From: a virus
IMG/VR virus record: IMGVR_UViG_3300035698_007134
Span: 1 to 56,135 of that record
DNA: 56,135 nt
Direction: 5' to 3' (one strand)
Shown: in pieces, positions 44,348-52,019 of the stretch
How the letters are laid out: every line of letters starts with the position of its first letter
Numbering within the stretch: position 1 is the stretch's first letter
Translations under genes and position numbers: made by a program
Notes under the pieces: model-generated
The model's database searches: none
The model's input: the letters and a program-made list of their open reading frames with translations, nothing else
Told to the model about the DNA's origin: nothing

Positions 44348-45247
44348 TTATTCTTGAATGCTGTTTTGTACGGCTTTGGTATGCAAGCGATTCATTCGTG
44401 CAGTTTTAAGTGGGCCTTCTGGTGTATTTATGTATTTGTGTATGTCGGTTGCGCTTACATGTCTAAATAATGAATCTAAGCTTTTTATTGCTGTAAAAAG
44501 ATTTTGTGCTTGTATCCATTCACATGAGACAACTGGATGATATCGATGTCTAATGTATTCAAGTGGTATTTCTGGGTTATCTGGATCTGATCCTATTAAT
44601 ACATAATCTAAAAATTGTATTTGTTCATGGAATCGTACTTTATCCCATTCTCTTTTAAAAGAAAGCATAAGAGTTGGGTGACCTTCGGAATGATGATTAT
44701 ATACTATATTATTCATTCGCCATCTAATTGGATCAATATTATTTAATAGTTCTGGTAATTTTTGTATGGTCTGATTAATTGCTTTAATAATCCATTTGTC
44801 CCATCGTTTAAAGGGGCATTCCATTTTTGTAATTCTTGAGGAGGTGTATTGTGTTAATTTTTCAGAATCAGCTTTTCTAAATCCATGACGTATAAGTGAG
44901 CCTTTTTGATTGGCTGGTACATATGCTTGTATACTTGATGTCGTGCCATAAGAAGATTTAACAGCTTTCCCACTAAAAAGTGCGCTTTGATACCTTGCGG
45001 TTGAGTATTTATTCCATTCTATTTCTAAATGAGATATTTTTGGTAAATTAGTTGAATACCAACTAGCGTCACTTTTAATATGAAAGTGAACAATACTAAA
45101 TTTATCTGATAAAATTTTGTGTGCATTTAATAAACTTTGTTTTGTATTATGTAGATTGGTTTTTATTGTATTTGTGTTTTGATCTGGTATTATGTACGGC
45201 ACTAAAATCTCTGTAAGTTCTATATATTTTTCTATTACATTGCTCAT
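44348..45247 (-). CDS. Unknown protein
   Basis: 299 residues, AAGGAG upstream. Mixed alpha/beta, with SSYGTTSSIQAYVPANQKGS and RYHPVVSCEWIQAQN; no metal-binding or P-loop motif. Largest unrecognised gene of the leftward region. Function unknown. Confidence 0.6.
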   Translation of the reverse strand: MSNVIEKYIELTEILVPYIIPDQNTNTIKTNLHNTKQSLLNAHKILSDKFSIVHFHIKSDASWYSTNLPKISHLEIEWNKYSTARYQSALFSGKAVKSSYGTTSSIQAYVPANQKGSLIRHGFRKADSEKLTQYTSSRITKMECPFKRWDKWIIKAINQTIQKLPELLNNIDPIRWRMNNIVYNHHSEGHPTLMLSFKREWDKVRFHEQIQFLDYVLIGSDPDNPEIPLEYIRHRYHPVVSCEWIQAQNLFTAIKSLDSLFRHVSATDIHKYINTPEGPLKTARMNRLHTKAVQNSIQE

Positions 45248-45272
45248 TTTATCTCCTTATATGTTATGTCTT

Positions 45273-45527
45273 TTAGATATAACAGACATCTTTAGCGTCT
45301 GCCATCATTTTAATTATTTGATCATAAAGGAATTCTCCTTTTGAATACCAAAGATGATGTCTGTTATACCTACAGGTTGGTGTTTCCCAATATTGTCCTT
45401 TGGGACCCCATGAAGGTATAACAGTTTCTGTATAAAATACAGGTACTAGTTTTTTATTCTTCCATTCACACCCTCCATCACGAACAATTGATAAAATTTC
45501 ACCTTTTTTCTTCCATATACGAATCAC
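45273..45527 (-). CDS. Small protein, GTG start
   Basis: 84 residues from GTG 45527 with AAGGA upstream. Contains YWETPTCRYNRHHLW and a C-terminal helix. No family recognised. It follows an intergenic repeat copy. Confidence 0.5.
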   Translation of the reverse strand: MIRIWKKKGEILSIVRDGGCEWKNKKLVPVFYTETVIPSWGPKGQYWETPTCRYNRHHLWYSKGEFLYDQIIKMMADAKDVCYI

Positions 45528-45544
45528 ATTGTTTTCCTTGTGTG

Positions 45545-45570
45545 TATGAACCCTGATTGGTTAAAGTGGG
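45545..45570 (-). repeat. Intergenic repeat copy 4
   Basis: Minus strand reads CCCACTTTAACCAATCAGGG then TTCATA. A diverged copy lying three bases after the stop of the gene ending at 45574. Confidence 0.6.
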
Positions 45571-45573
45571 AGA

Positions 45574-45795
45574 CTAATTCATACAATGCGGGTTCTCTTC
45601 TTTATACTCATGATAAGCCGACGCGAAGGATTCATAGATCGTTTTGGCCTTCATCGACCTTGGTGTGCAATCGATTATCTCTTTTATTATAATGCGTATG
45701 CCTTGTTCTGTAAGGGCTGCCCTGCTTATGTACCTCCAGACTTCTGGATTCCTGCTGCTAAGTGGTGCTCTTGGATGATTTGGATGATTTGCCAT
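45574..45795 (-). CDS. Small protein
   Basis: 73 residues, AAGGAG upstream. Pro- and His-rich start (MANHPNHPRAPLSSRNPEVW), then a helix. Its leader contains the structured element at 45840-45925. Function unknown. Confidence 0.5.
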   Translation of the reverse strand: MANHPNHPRAPLSSRNPEVWRYISRAALTEQGIRIIIKEIIDCTPRSMKAKTIYESFASAYHEYKEENPHCMN

Positions 45796-45839
45796 AATTG
45801 GTCTCCTTCTATATTTTTACTGCGTTAAAGTTGAAAGGA

Positions 45840-45926
45840 CACCCAAGAAGATTTCTCACAGAGTCGCGAACCCCCGTTATACTAGAGTACTGTCTGATCT
45901 TCTTAGGTGCGCGCTGTTATCAGCGC
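45840..45926 (-). ncRNA. Structured leader or small RNA candidate
   Basis: In the minus-strand transcript CACCUAAGAAGAU (45909-45897) pairs over 13 positions with AUCUUCUUGGGUG (45852-45840), one pair being U-G; the plus strand would have a C-A mismatch there. The 44-base interior has UUCGCGA and GGGGG runs. Just upstream GCGCTG-ATAA-CAGCGC (45926-45911) is a perfect hairpin. The gap from 45796 to 46000 has no other feature. It may control the 73-residue gene or be a separate RNA. Confidence 0.4.
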
Positions 45927-46000
45927 TGGTAAAAATGAGTAAAACGCAATGCGCCAAAATCATATCACAGCTTGATCTTTTTGTGTAGATAGCACCAGTA

Positions 46001-46570
46001 CTATACGTGGCAATCTAGGCCGACAACCTGATGATCTGGATATTTTTCCATAATAATTTTAAGTTCTGCTAATCGTTTTGATTTGTCTACTATATTGTAT
46101 GATTTGTTATCATTCTCAATCCATTCTCCTTCTGGTGTTAGTACGGCAAAAGCTGTGATCTCATCTATAATGAATTTTTCTGTAGTTGTGACGTTGTTTA
46201 CTAGTTGTTGATGGTCATCATTAAAATTAAACCCTCTATCTTCAGATAATCTTTCAATTTTCTGTATAACGCCATCCCATCTGCCGCCGATTCTATACCA
46301 ATCCCACGTAGAATCTGGATTATAGGTGTTCATACAATAAAGCTTTTCATCTTCAATAAATCCTTCATTTCCATTCCAATCTTTTACCTTTTTTACTAAT
46401 TCCTTAATGTTGTGTACTTTATAAAATTCAATCATAGGTACATGATCTACTTCTTCTTTATATGGCTCGATTTCCTTGTTCTCGTCGTATCTACTCATAT
46501 TGTTAGTAATAAAATCTTCTATGTTCTCTGTTCCACTCGGCACGATTGCCGCTACAAAAAAATGACTCAT
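46001..46570 (-). CDS. Conserved phage/bacterial hypothetical with WDWYRIGGRW motif
   Basis: 189 residues, AAAGGAGG upstream. Opening SHFFVAAIVP and the segment YNPDSTWDWYRIGGRWDG (about 90-107) belong to a widely spread hypothetical family of phages and bacteria. No catalytic function is known to me. Confidence 0.65.
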   Translation of the reverse strand: MSHFFVAAIVPSGTENIEDFITNNMSRYDENKEIEPYKEEVDHVPMIEFYKVHNIKELVKKVKDWNGNEGFIEDEKLYCMNTYNPDSTWDWYRIGGRWDGVIQKIERLSEDRGFNFNDDHQQLVNNVTTTEKFIIDEITAFAVLTPEGEWIENDNKSYNIVDKSKRLAELKIIMEKYPDHQVVGLDCHV

Positions 46571-46583
46571 GATTCTACCTCCT

Positions 46584-46817
46584 TTAAGGTTTAAATAATA
46601 ACTCTAATTTATGATAATAGACTGCCCCTTTGGTCTTGAAAAGTTCGTCTGGTAAATATAAACGCCCATAACACAAGCCATTCTTTTTGTCGTAGTGCTT
46701 CCACACATACTCTTCATAGGGTGGCTTGCAGCCTAGGCACACAAAAAGTGCCTTTTTGGGTCTTTTGTGTTTTGTGGACGGCCAACATCAGAATTCTTCT
46801 ATGTCTTTATAAGCCAT
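46584..46817 (-). pseudogene. Small Cys-containing gene interrupted by an in-frame TGA
   Basis: ATG 46817 (GGAGG four bases upstream, TGATG overlap with the preceding stop) opens nine codons (MAYKDIEEF), then TGA at 46790-46788. The same frame stays open for 67 more codons with protein-like content: ALFVCLGCKPPYEEYVWK, GLCYGRLYLPDELFKTK, ending at TAA 46586-46584. No start codon with a ribosome site lies after the TGA. Either a recent nonsense mutation or UGA read-through. TGA is used as a normal stop elsewhere here. Confidence 0.6.
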
Positions 46818-47215
46818 CACACCTCCTTTTTGGGTTCTACGTCTATGACGGCAAAGTATGGCATACCACCAGGGAGAGAACTCCATATCTCTCTTGGTAA
46901 GCAATAAGCAGCCTGCCCTGTGCCCAGCCCCAATAACATTAGCTGCTCCATGTTTCGATGCTCGCCCCATTGACGATCCTCTTTTGTATTACAAGCATAT
47001 AAGAATGTGTGCCCACCCCCGCCTGATGTTTTAAAAGCGTCTGGCAATTCCATCAGCATCTCTATAATTTCTTGCTTGTGCTGTTCTAGCTTCTTGGGAT
47101 TAAATCCGATGTCCATCATAATTCCCTCTACTTTTACGTGGTCTGCCGTGTCTTCGCCATCTTTGTATAAGCAATCTTCAAATACCGTAGACACATTCTC
47201 TGCTGTTAATTCCAT
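46817..47215 (-). CDS. Conserved phage hypothetical
   Basis: About 132 residues from ATG 47215 with GGAGG. Contains GGGGHTFLYACNTKED and a Gly/Leu-rich stretch (LMLLGLGTGQAAYCLP), ending in GGMPYFAVIDVEP. No function recognised. It starts two bases after the preceding stop. Confidence 0.55.
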   Translation of the reverse strand: MELTAENVSTVFEDCLYKDGEDTADHVKVEGIMMDIGFNPKKLEQHKQEIIEMLMELPDAFKTSGGGGHTFLYACNTKEDRQWGEHRNMEQLMLLGLGTGQAAYCLPREIWSSLPGGMPYFAVIDVEPKKEV

Positions 47216-47217
47216 AA

Positions 47218-47406
47218 TCAAACCTCCTTGACGACGATCACGGGATTGTAACCGTCATGCCTAACTAGTTTCGCTTTGACTTCTGATGCTTCAATAATTT
47301 CCCCACCGCCATAATAAACGGTATCGAGATGGATGTACTTACCGTTGCCGTTAGGCAACAGCACTGCGAATGATTTAGTGGTTTTTATCTTTTGCGTCTC
47401 GCACAT
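47218..47406 (-). CDS. Small beta-type protein
   Basis: About 62 residues from ATG 47406 (GGAGG eight bases upstream). KSFAVLLPNGNGKYIHLDTV suggests a small beta barrel. It overlaps the upstream zinc-ribbon gene by 32 bases. Function unknown. Confidence 0.5.
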   Translation of the reverse strand: MCETQKIKTTKSFAVLLPNGNGKYIHLDTVYYGGGEIIEASEVKAKLVRHDGYNPVIVVKEV

Positions 47407-47635
47407 AATGGTGTCCTCCATTGTTAATAAATTTGTTAGTAGCTTTAATGTGGTCGTCTATTCTCTTCTGTCCTTCTGCGCTTGCTTTCTCATAACATTT
47501 AGGACATGCCATTTTGCCAGTACCTTCGATCATGCACCAATCGATGTGATCTCTTGAACACGCACCGATTGTAAACGTTACTTCCTTCTTTTCTGCACCG
47601 CAAAATTCGCATACTAGTTTCTTAGGATTTGCCAT
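47375..47635 (-). CDS. Small double zinc-ribbon protein
   Basis: 86 residues, AAGGAGG upstream. Cys pairs CEFCG and CPKC, with further Cys between (GACSRDHIDWC), suggest one or two zinc sites. It follows an intergenic repeat copy. Function unknown. Confidence 0.6.
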   Translation of the reverse strand: MANPKKLVCEFCGAEKKEVTFTIGACSRDHIDWCMIEGTGKMACPKCYEKASAEGQKRIDDHIKATNKFINNGGHHYVRDAKDKNH

Positions 47636-47660
47636 TTAAACCTCCTTATTCCCCCACCCC

Positions 47661-47687
47661 AGCAGATTAATGTTGGGATTAAATGGG
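47661..47687 (-). repeat. Intergenic repeat copy 5
   Basis: Minus strand reads CCCATTTAATCCCAACATTA then ATCTGCT. It begins four bases after the stop at 47692. Confidence 0.75.
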
Positions 47688-47691
47688 ACGA

Positions 47692-47937
47692 TTATTCATT
47701 ATGATTGTTTAAAATGTATTCATCAATTTTGGCTTCTAATTTTTCTAAAGTGGCTTTATCTGTTACGGCTCCACCTTGGCTTGCTACGGCGTCAAATAAA
47801 TCATACTCAATAAAAGTGACTGGTACCCCCCTATTTCCATCAGCGTCGGCTCCGTATGCGTCGTCATTAATCACACTATAATCAACCATGACGTTATAGC
47901 TTACCCCATTAAGCTTCACTTCATGCTTGTTCTTCAT
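47692..47937 (-). CDS. Small acidic protein
   Basis: 81 residues, AAGGAGG upstream. GVSYNVMVDYSVINDDAYG and a helical acidic C-terminus. No family recognised. Confidence 0.55.
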   Translation of the reverse strand: MKNKHEVKLNGVSYNVMVDYSVINDDAYGADADGNRGVPVTFIEYDLFDAVASQGGAVTDKATLEKLEAKIDEYILNNHNE

Positions 47938-47993
47938 AGGTATTCCTCCTTTTCATTTCTATTATCATTGAAAATACCATAATATTTTTCCTT

Positions 47994-48275
47994 TTATAGG
48001 GCCAAGTTGTGTGCGTAAGCTGTTTCTGTTCCATCTTTTTCGTGAATAATAACCTCTACTTCTGACGTGTTTAAATAAAATGAACGCTTTAAGTATCCTA
48101 AAGCTTCGAGCTTAGCTTCTTCGACGCTTTTATAATAGGCATTTACCCACGACGAGCTAACGTATTCTCGTATTATATAACCACTAAAAATCCAGCGTTT
48201 AATTTTTTCTTCTAAGTGCCAAAAGTACCCTTTGTCATTTTGTCTGACTGTTAATTGAAATAATCTTCTTTTCAT
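47994..48275 (-). CDS. Small protein
   Basis: 93 residues, AAGGAG upstream. Aromatic and basic (KGYFWHLEEKIKRWIFSGY), then SVEEAKLEALGYLKRSF and a beta end. It follows an intergenic repeat copy. Function unknown. Confidence 0.5.
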   Translation of the reverse strand: MKRRLFQLTVRQNDKGYFWHLEEKIKRWIFSGYIIREYVSSSWVNAYYKSVEEAKLEALGYLKRSFYLNTSEVEVIIHEKDGTETAYAHNLAL

Positions 48276-48286
48276 ATGTCTCCTTG

Positions 48287-48315
48287 TTGCTGATCCCTGT
48301 TGGGTTCAAGCGGGG
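48287..48315 (-). repeat. Intergenic repeat copy 6
   Basis: Minus strand reads CCCCGCTTGAACCCAACAGG then GATCAGCAA. Starts three bases after the stop at 48319. Confidence 0.7.
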
Positions 48316-48318
48316 TGG

Positions 48319-48666
48319 TTAAAGGTTAAAGATAGCTGTGATATACATTCTAATCTTCATTTGAAAGCTACTGTATTTTTTTACGTATTTTTTGTGTCCT
48401 GCCATAGCTTCGTCGTATGTGCTGTATCTTTCCTGTTCGTCTTCACTATTGGAATCGTAAAATACCATAGTCTCAAAGATAAGAGGAGGGCCATCATTAG
48501 TGAAGTTATGATCTATGCCCAAAAATACAGTAGAAATCAGGGCCCCGTTAATTATGTCTTTACCTAGAGTTCTCTTGTCGGTTTTATATGTATCATCTAA
48601 TTCTTTAATTAATTCTTCAGTCGTACATTTAGTTACGCTGTGATCGTCGTTCAGTTTATAATTCAT
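48319..48666 (-). CDS. Conserved phage hypothetical (STVFLGIDHNF family)
   Basis: 115 residues, AAGGGGG upstream and an ATGA overlap with the preceding gene. The central segment ALISTVFLGIDHNF, then PPLIFETMVFYD and ERYSTYDEAMAGHKK, is a recurrent pattern in small phage early proteins. Function unknown. Confidence 0.65.
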   Translation of the reverse strand: MNYKLNDDHSVTKCTTEELIKELDDTYKTDKRTLGKDIINGALISTVFLGIDHNFTNDGPPLIFETMVFYDSNSEDEQERYSTYDEAMAGHKKYVKKYSSFQMKIRMYITAIFNL

Positions 48667-49055
48667 TTAAATGCCCCCTTCTTTAAGGATGTTGGTTGAG
48701 TCTCCATCATAAGCTCATCGATAGCGTTATTAATGCTTCGATCTAATACCCTCCTTCCATATTTTTTGACGTTATTATTGTCTAATAAAGCGTCTATGTC
48801 ATTTAACATAATCTGACTTAAAATCCGTTTTTTCCAATCACCATTTATATGGGGGAAGCAATCGTTGGTGATGAGCTTTACACAAGCAGTCATAACGGGG
48901 TCTTTTTTAATTACAATAGTTATTTCTTCTCTGATCGCTTCACAGACAGCTGTGAATACCCCCCTAATTCTTTTTTGTACAAGCTCGTCATATGTGTTGG
49001 CTTGCTCTTTTTTTCTCTTTTCTTCTTCTTCTTCTGTCCTATTTATTTTTACCAT
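48663..49055 (-). CDS. Unknown helical protein
   Basis: 130 residues, AGGA upstream. Very charged N-terminus (EEEEEKRKKEQ), then long helices (GVFTAVCEAIREEITIV). Its stop overlaps the next start (ATGA). Function unknown. Confidence 0.5.
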   Translation of the reverse strand: MVKINRTEEEEEKRKKEQANTYDELVQKRIRGVFTAVCEAIREEITIVIKKDPVMTACVKLITNDCFPHINGDWKKRILSQIMLNDIDALLDNNNVKKYGRRVLDRSINNAIDELMMETQPTSLKKGAFK

Positions 49056-49064
49056 AGTCTTTTC

Positions 49065-49316
49065 CTATTTAGTGTCGTGTATTTTACTTCCAAGCTTTTT
49101 AAATGCATAATTATAAAGATCTAATATAACTGGATTGTGGATTATGGCCCCGATTCCTTTGTTAGTTGTGTCTTTTGCTATTACTACTTCAATCTTATGT
49201 GAATTAGCTTCTTCAGTTTGTTTTGCAATGATTCTCGCTTCTTTTAGATCATTACAAATACAATCTTGTAACCATACATAATTATTATTAATTTTCTGTA
49301 ACAAGCTAAGCTTCAT
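49065..49316 (-). CDS. Small protein
   Basis: 83 residues, GGAGGG upstream. CICNDLKEARIIAKQTEEAN then AIIHNPVILDLYN. Helical. Function unknown. Confidence 0.5.
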   Translation of the reverse strand: MKLSLLQKINNNYVWLQDCICNDLKEARIIAKQTEEANSHKIEVVIAKDTTNKGIGAIIHNPVILDLYNYAFKKLGSKIHDTK

Positions 49317-49328
49317 GTTCCCTCCATA

Positions 49329-49544
49329 TCAGTTTGGACACTCTACTATCTCAGCCATGCCGCATGTAACTTCTATTTTTACTTTCTTCTTCTTTTTATT
49401 TATAGTATTTATAGTATTTACATACTTCCCTAATTTATCTATCCAGCCGATGGTCTTGCCACTTATAATAATTTCTCCATTCGGCATTACAATACATTCA
49501 ATCGTACACAATGTCATATCTTTTGGTGCTTTCTCCATTACCAT
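49329..49544 (-). CDS. Small protein
   Basis: 71 residues, GGAGG upstream. TIECIVMPNGEIIISGKTIG looks like a beta hairpin unit, followed by a Lys/Asn run (NTINKKKKKVKIEV). Function unknown. Confidence 0.5.
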   Translation of the reverse strand: MVMEKAPKDMTLCTIECIVMPNGEIIISGKTIGWIDKLGKYVNTINTINKKKKKVKIEVTCGMAEIVECPN

Positions 49545-49554
49545 AACTTCCTCC

Positions 49555-49782
49555 TTAGTATTTACATCCTCTACGTAAAGGACACCAATCAGGGATAATT
49601 CCCTTTTTATATTCTTTCAGCACTCTATACTTCCAATGGAAGTTGTCGTCCCCTACTGATTTTCTTGAAGGAACGGCTCCTTTGTGACCACAGATCATTT
49701 TCGCTTCATCTTCTGTGTGCCCCCCGCTGTGGTCGAGGTGTCTACAATCTTGACATCTGTTTATGTGTACTACGACGTCCAT
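49555..49782 (-). CDS. Small Cys-rich zinc-binding protein
   Basis: 75 residues, GAGGAGG upstream. RCQDCRHLDHSGG, MICGHKG and WCPLRRGC give a Cys/His pattern seen in small phage zinc proteins. It follows an intergenic repeat copy. Confidence 0.6.
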   Translation of the reverse strand: MDVVVHINRCQDCRHLDHSGGHTEDEAKMICGHKGAVPSRKSVGDDNFHWKYRVLKEYKKGIIPDWCPLRRGCKY

Positions 49783-49798
49783 ATTAGCCTCCTCGCTG

Positions 49799-49831
49799 CC
49801 CTGTTGATGATGCCTGATCGGTTTAGGCGGG
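49799..49831 (-). repeat. Intergenic repeat copy 7
   Basis: Minus strand reads CCCGCCTAAACCGATCAGGC then ATCATCAACAGGG. A diverged copy upstream of the gene starting at 49782. The remaining gap to 49884 shows nothing else. Confidence 0.5.
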
Positions 49832-49884
49832 TAAAAACTTCTCTTTTAGTGTAAGCATGGTTAAACAGCTCTATGATAATGTCT

Positions 49885-50157
49885 TTATCGTAAGTCTTCT
49901 CTTTTCTGTTGTTCTTTTACAGCAGCGTCTGCGTACTCTCCGTTACGCTCTGCTATAAGTTCCATTTTTGATTTTTCATGGTAGTGACTATCGCTCTTCA
50001 TCATACCGTTTTCTCTTCGCCTCATCATATCAATATGTTCTTCATCTGTCTTTGGGGCGTGAGCAAAATAATAACTCCACATAGACATTCCATCGTGTGA
50101 TTTATGACTGTTTGGATTTGGGAATACACTCCCCCCCCCTATTTCTAATGTCATCAT
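49885..50157 (-). CDS. Small His/Met-rich protein
   Basis: 90 residues; GGGGGA precedes the ATG pair, which overlaps the upstream stop (ATGA). SHKSHDGMSMWSYYFAHAP and DMMRRRENGMM. Function unknown. Confidence 0.5.
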   Translation of the reverse strand: MMTLEIGGGSVFPNPNSHKSHDGMSMWSYYFAHAPKTDEEHIDMMRRRENGMMKSDSHYHEKSKMELIAERNGEYADAAVKEQQKREDLR

Positions 50158-50447
50158 AAGTCCCCCTTTATTTTAGATAGCAGCTTTTTAGTGTCATTTA
50201 AAATGTCACCCCTACATTCAGGTAGCTCATTCCACCCATATGAGGTTGCCATAGCAGAAAAACTTTTCAATACTTCGAGCATCTCAGGTGCGGCGGCGAT
50301 CAGTGCGGCATCGCCAAAATCCATGTTTTGTTCTACCGCGCTGCCATATCGTACAAGCTTTGCAATATGTCTCGATGGTGCAGTGATGCGTAAATCTGCC
50401 TTGTTGACCCTTTCTACTTCCCACGGCCCTTCTGTGTGTTTTCTCAT
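50154..50447 (-). CDS. Small phage protein of the ALIAAAPEMLEVL family
   Basis: 97 residues, with an ATGA overlap at its start. DAALIAAAPEMLEVLKSF is the common motif of a very widespread small phage early-protein family. The neighbouring gene at 50444 shares the motif, so the two look like tandem paralogues. Function unknown. Confidence 0.65.
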   Translation of the reverse strand: MRKHTEGPWEVERVNKADLRITAPSRHIAKLVRYGSAVEQNMDFGDAALIAAAPEMLEVLKSFSAMATSYGWNELPECRGDILNDTKKLLSKIKGDL

Positions 50448-50689
50448 TTTGTGCCGCCTTTCGCTTTGTTGATTGCGTTTTGCACTACTTCCCTTGCGTG
50501 GTCATCGTCGGTGTCTGTTAGCGAGTTCTCAAGTACTTCGAGCATCTCAGGTGCGACAGCCATAAGTCTTGCGTTGTAACAGTTCTCTATCGTAAGCTCA
50601 CCTACTTCTACGATCAGCTCGTTTTTTTCTGTTACTATAACTACTTTTCCCCCTATGGTATCTACCTTCCAGCGTTTTAATTTACTCAT
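50444..50689 (-). CDS. Small phage protein, paralogue of the neighbouring gene
   Basis: About 81 residues from ATG 50689 (GGAGG five bases upstream). Contains NARLMAVAPEMLEVLENSL, the same motif as the next gene. Function unknown. Confidence 0.65.
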   Translation of the reverse strand: MSKLKRWKVDTIGGKVVIVTEKNELIVEVGELTIENCYNARLMAVAPEMLEVLENSLTDTDDDHAREVVQNAINKAKGGTK

Positions 50690-50802
50690 ACTATCCTCCA
50701 ATCAAAAAGAAAGAGACTCAACCCAAAAATCCTTAATAGGTGTTCAAGTGGTTTTAGTCCCTTAACCTACCCGCAACCAAGTTAAATTATCAGCAGGCAC
50801 GT

Positions 50803-50931
50803 TTATTTTGGTACGTCATCATCTACTGATTGTAGTATTATTTCTACGTTGCTATCACATACGTCTTCGTCTCCTGCTATTTTCACTTGCCAAATTTCAT
50901 TTTCTTGAGTTAGGTCTTCTACCCTAGTCAT
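50803..50931 (-). CDS. 42-residue acidic protein
   Basis: ATG 50931 with AAAGGAGG upstream, 42 residues (begins MTRVEDLTQENEIWQVK, ends QSVDDDVPK). Too short for most gene callers, but it has a strong ribosome site and fits the gene spacing. Function unknown. Confidence 0.55.
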   Translation of the reverse strand: MTRVEDLTQENEIWQVKIAGDEDVCDSNVEIILQSVDDDVPK

Positions 50932-51007
50932 AACTCCTCCTTTTACGGTTGTCTTTGTTTATTGTAATCTAAGAAAGTCATTAATTACAAGTACTCTCTG
51001 AAATAGT

Positions 51008-51223
51008 TCAGATGGTTAGAAGACCCTTCTTGAGTACTTCTTCTGCATTCTCGCCTTCAAACTCCCTACGTTCTACAATGGGTCCTAATGGTTCTGAAGA
51101 GAAGGAGAAGGACGCCCTCCATGTCTCTCCCTGGTGGTATGACTTGACTGATTGTAGGTAACGGCCTACTGCCATAGCCTTCTTTACCGCGTTCTTCTTA
51201 ACTTTTCCGTCTGTCTTCTTCAT
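51008..51223 (-). CDS. Small basic protein
   Basis: 71 residues, AAAGGAGG upstream. Lys-rich start (KKTDGKVKKNAVKKAM), then YHQGETWRASFSFSSEPLG and a short helix. Function unknown. Confidence 0.55.
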   Translation of the reverse strand: MKKTDGKVKKNAVKKAMAVGRYLQSVKSYHQGETWRASFSFSSEPLGPIVERREFEGENAEEVLKKGLLTI

Positions 51224-51516
51224 AACTACCTCCTTTAGTAGCGCAGCCGTAGCTACGCTGCATGGTTAACTTGCCCGCTCCTTATGAGCCAGCTCATTTT
51301 ACCACGCACGTTTTTGTTTGTCTAGAGGAAACTACTTCTGTAATTCTTAGAGACCTAGGTTACCACCCATTGACGCCATAATCACCTAATTAGGAATTAG
51401 GGGGCTAATTGTCTCTGTTTCAACCAACTGGCGCGTTCACTGTAATTAGTTAGTTGGGGCCTAATTGGTACTAGTGGGAGGGAGAAACTTATAACGTAGC
51501 TAGGTAAAAGCCTATA

Positions 51517-51544
51517 TTTACGCTTTCTCTCTCGATGCTATAAT
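51517..51544 (+). promoter_or_regulatory. Putative plus-strand promoter inside the non-coding region
   Basis: TTTACG (51517-51522), 16 bases, TATAAT (51539-51544) with TG one base upstream. It points against the flanking minus-strand genes, and no plus-strand gene lies downstream. The transcript would begin near 51551, within the first hairpin. Confidence 0.4.
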
Positions 51545-51546
51545 AA

Positions 51547-51660
51547 CCCCGTAAATTGCTCACGGGGGAACCTCCTTCACATTAAGTGCTTCATATAATG
51601 CAATCCCTTTCAGGGACGAAGAAACACTCAAAGACCTATTTAGGTATTAATTCTAAATAG
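51547..51660 (+). ncRNA. Possible antisense/small RNA with serial hairpins
   Basis: Perfect stems CCCCGT/ACGGGG (51547-51567), TCCCT/AGGGA (51604-51616) and CTATTTA/TAAATAG (51636-51660) lie downstream of the promoter-like site. No U-run terminator is obvious. The orientation rests only on that promoter. Confidence 0.3.
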
Positions 51661-51702
51661 TTCTGTGGCTTTCGAGTTAGTTGGGAGATTGCACTTCCCC
51701 CC

Positions 51703-51900
51703 CTACTTATCTTTCAGCGTATCCTCTATAGATTTGTGTTGATTTTTCAGATTTTCTAGTACCTTCTCCAGGTCGTCCTTAGATAAGTCATGGTCGTCCA
51801 CCTGAAAGAGTAGGCATTCAACTATCCTCTGCTGGGCTTCGTTACAGGTGCCGTCCATTATTAGGGACATGTAAGAAGAAGGGGGTGTGTGTTTATTCAT
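51703..51900 (-). CDS. Small acidic helical protein
   Basis: 65 residues, GGGAGG upstream. DDHDLSKDDLEKVLENLKNQ is a charged helix. Function unknown. Confidence 0.55.
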   Translation of the reverse strand: MNKHTPPSSYMSLIMDGTCNEAQQRIVECLLFQVDDHDLSKDDLEKVLENLKNQHKSIEDTLKDK

Positions 51901-51921
51901 AATAACCTCCCTTTAATTCTA

Positions 51922-52017
51922 TTATAAACAGAACATTATGCAAATAAAGCCGTACAAACAGCCAAACAACCCAATTACTGTTATCACATTAAACGCTGTT
52001 TTCAAAATTTTCATCAT
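51922..52017 (-). CDS. 31-residue membrane peptide
   Basis: ATG 52017 (or 52014) to TAA 51922: begins MMKILKTAFNVITVIGLFGC and stays hydrophobic to the end. One transmembrane helix after a basic start. It has a GGGGGA ribosome site and fills the gap between two genes. Function unknown. Confidence 0.45.
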   Translation of the reverse strand: MMKILKTAFNVITVIGLFGCLYGFICIMFCL

Positions 52018-52019
52018 AA

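Larger units (their letters stand above)
51224..51702. other. Structured non-coding region, 479 bases
   Basis: No supported gene. Contents: a near-perfect palindrome around CGTAGCTACG (flanked by GCAGC and CTGC) near 51245-51262; clustered AATTAG/CTAATT palindromes at about 51385-51465 (CCTAATTAGG, GGGCTAATTG, GGCCTAATTGG); a plus-strand promoter-like site (51517-51544); and three hairpins in a row (51547-51567, 51604-51616, 51636-51660). This could be a replication origin, a regulatory hub or a small RNA gene. Confidence 0.55.

Noticed and set aside
45586-45828. 80-codon plus-strand ORF
   Set aside because: It lies opposite a minus-strand gene with a good ribosome site and has no ribosome site itself.
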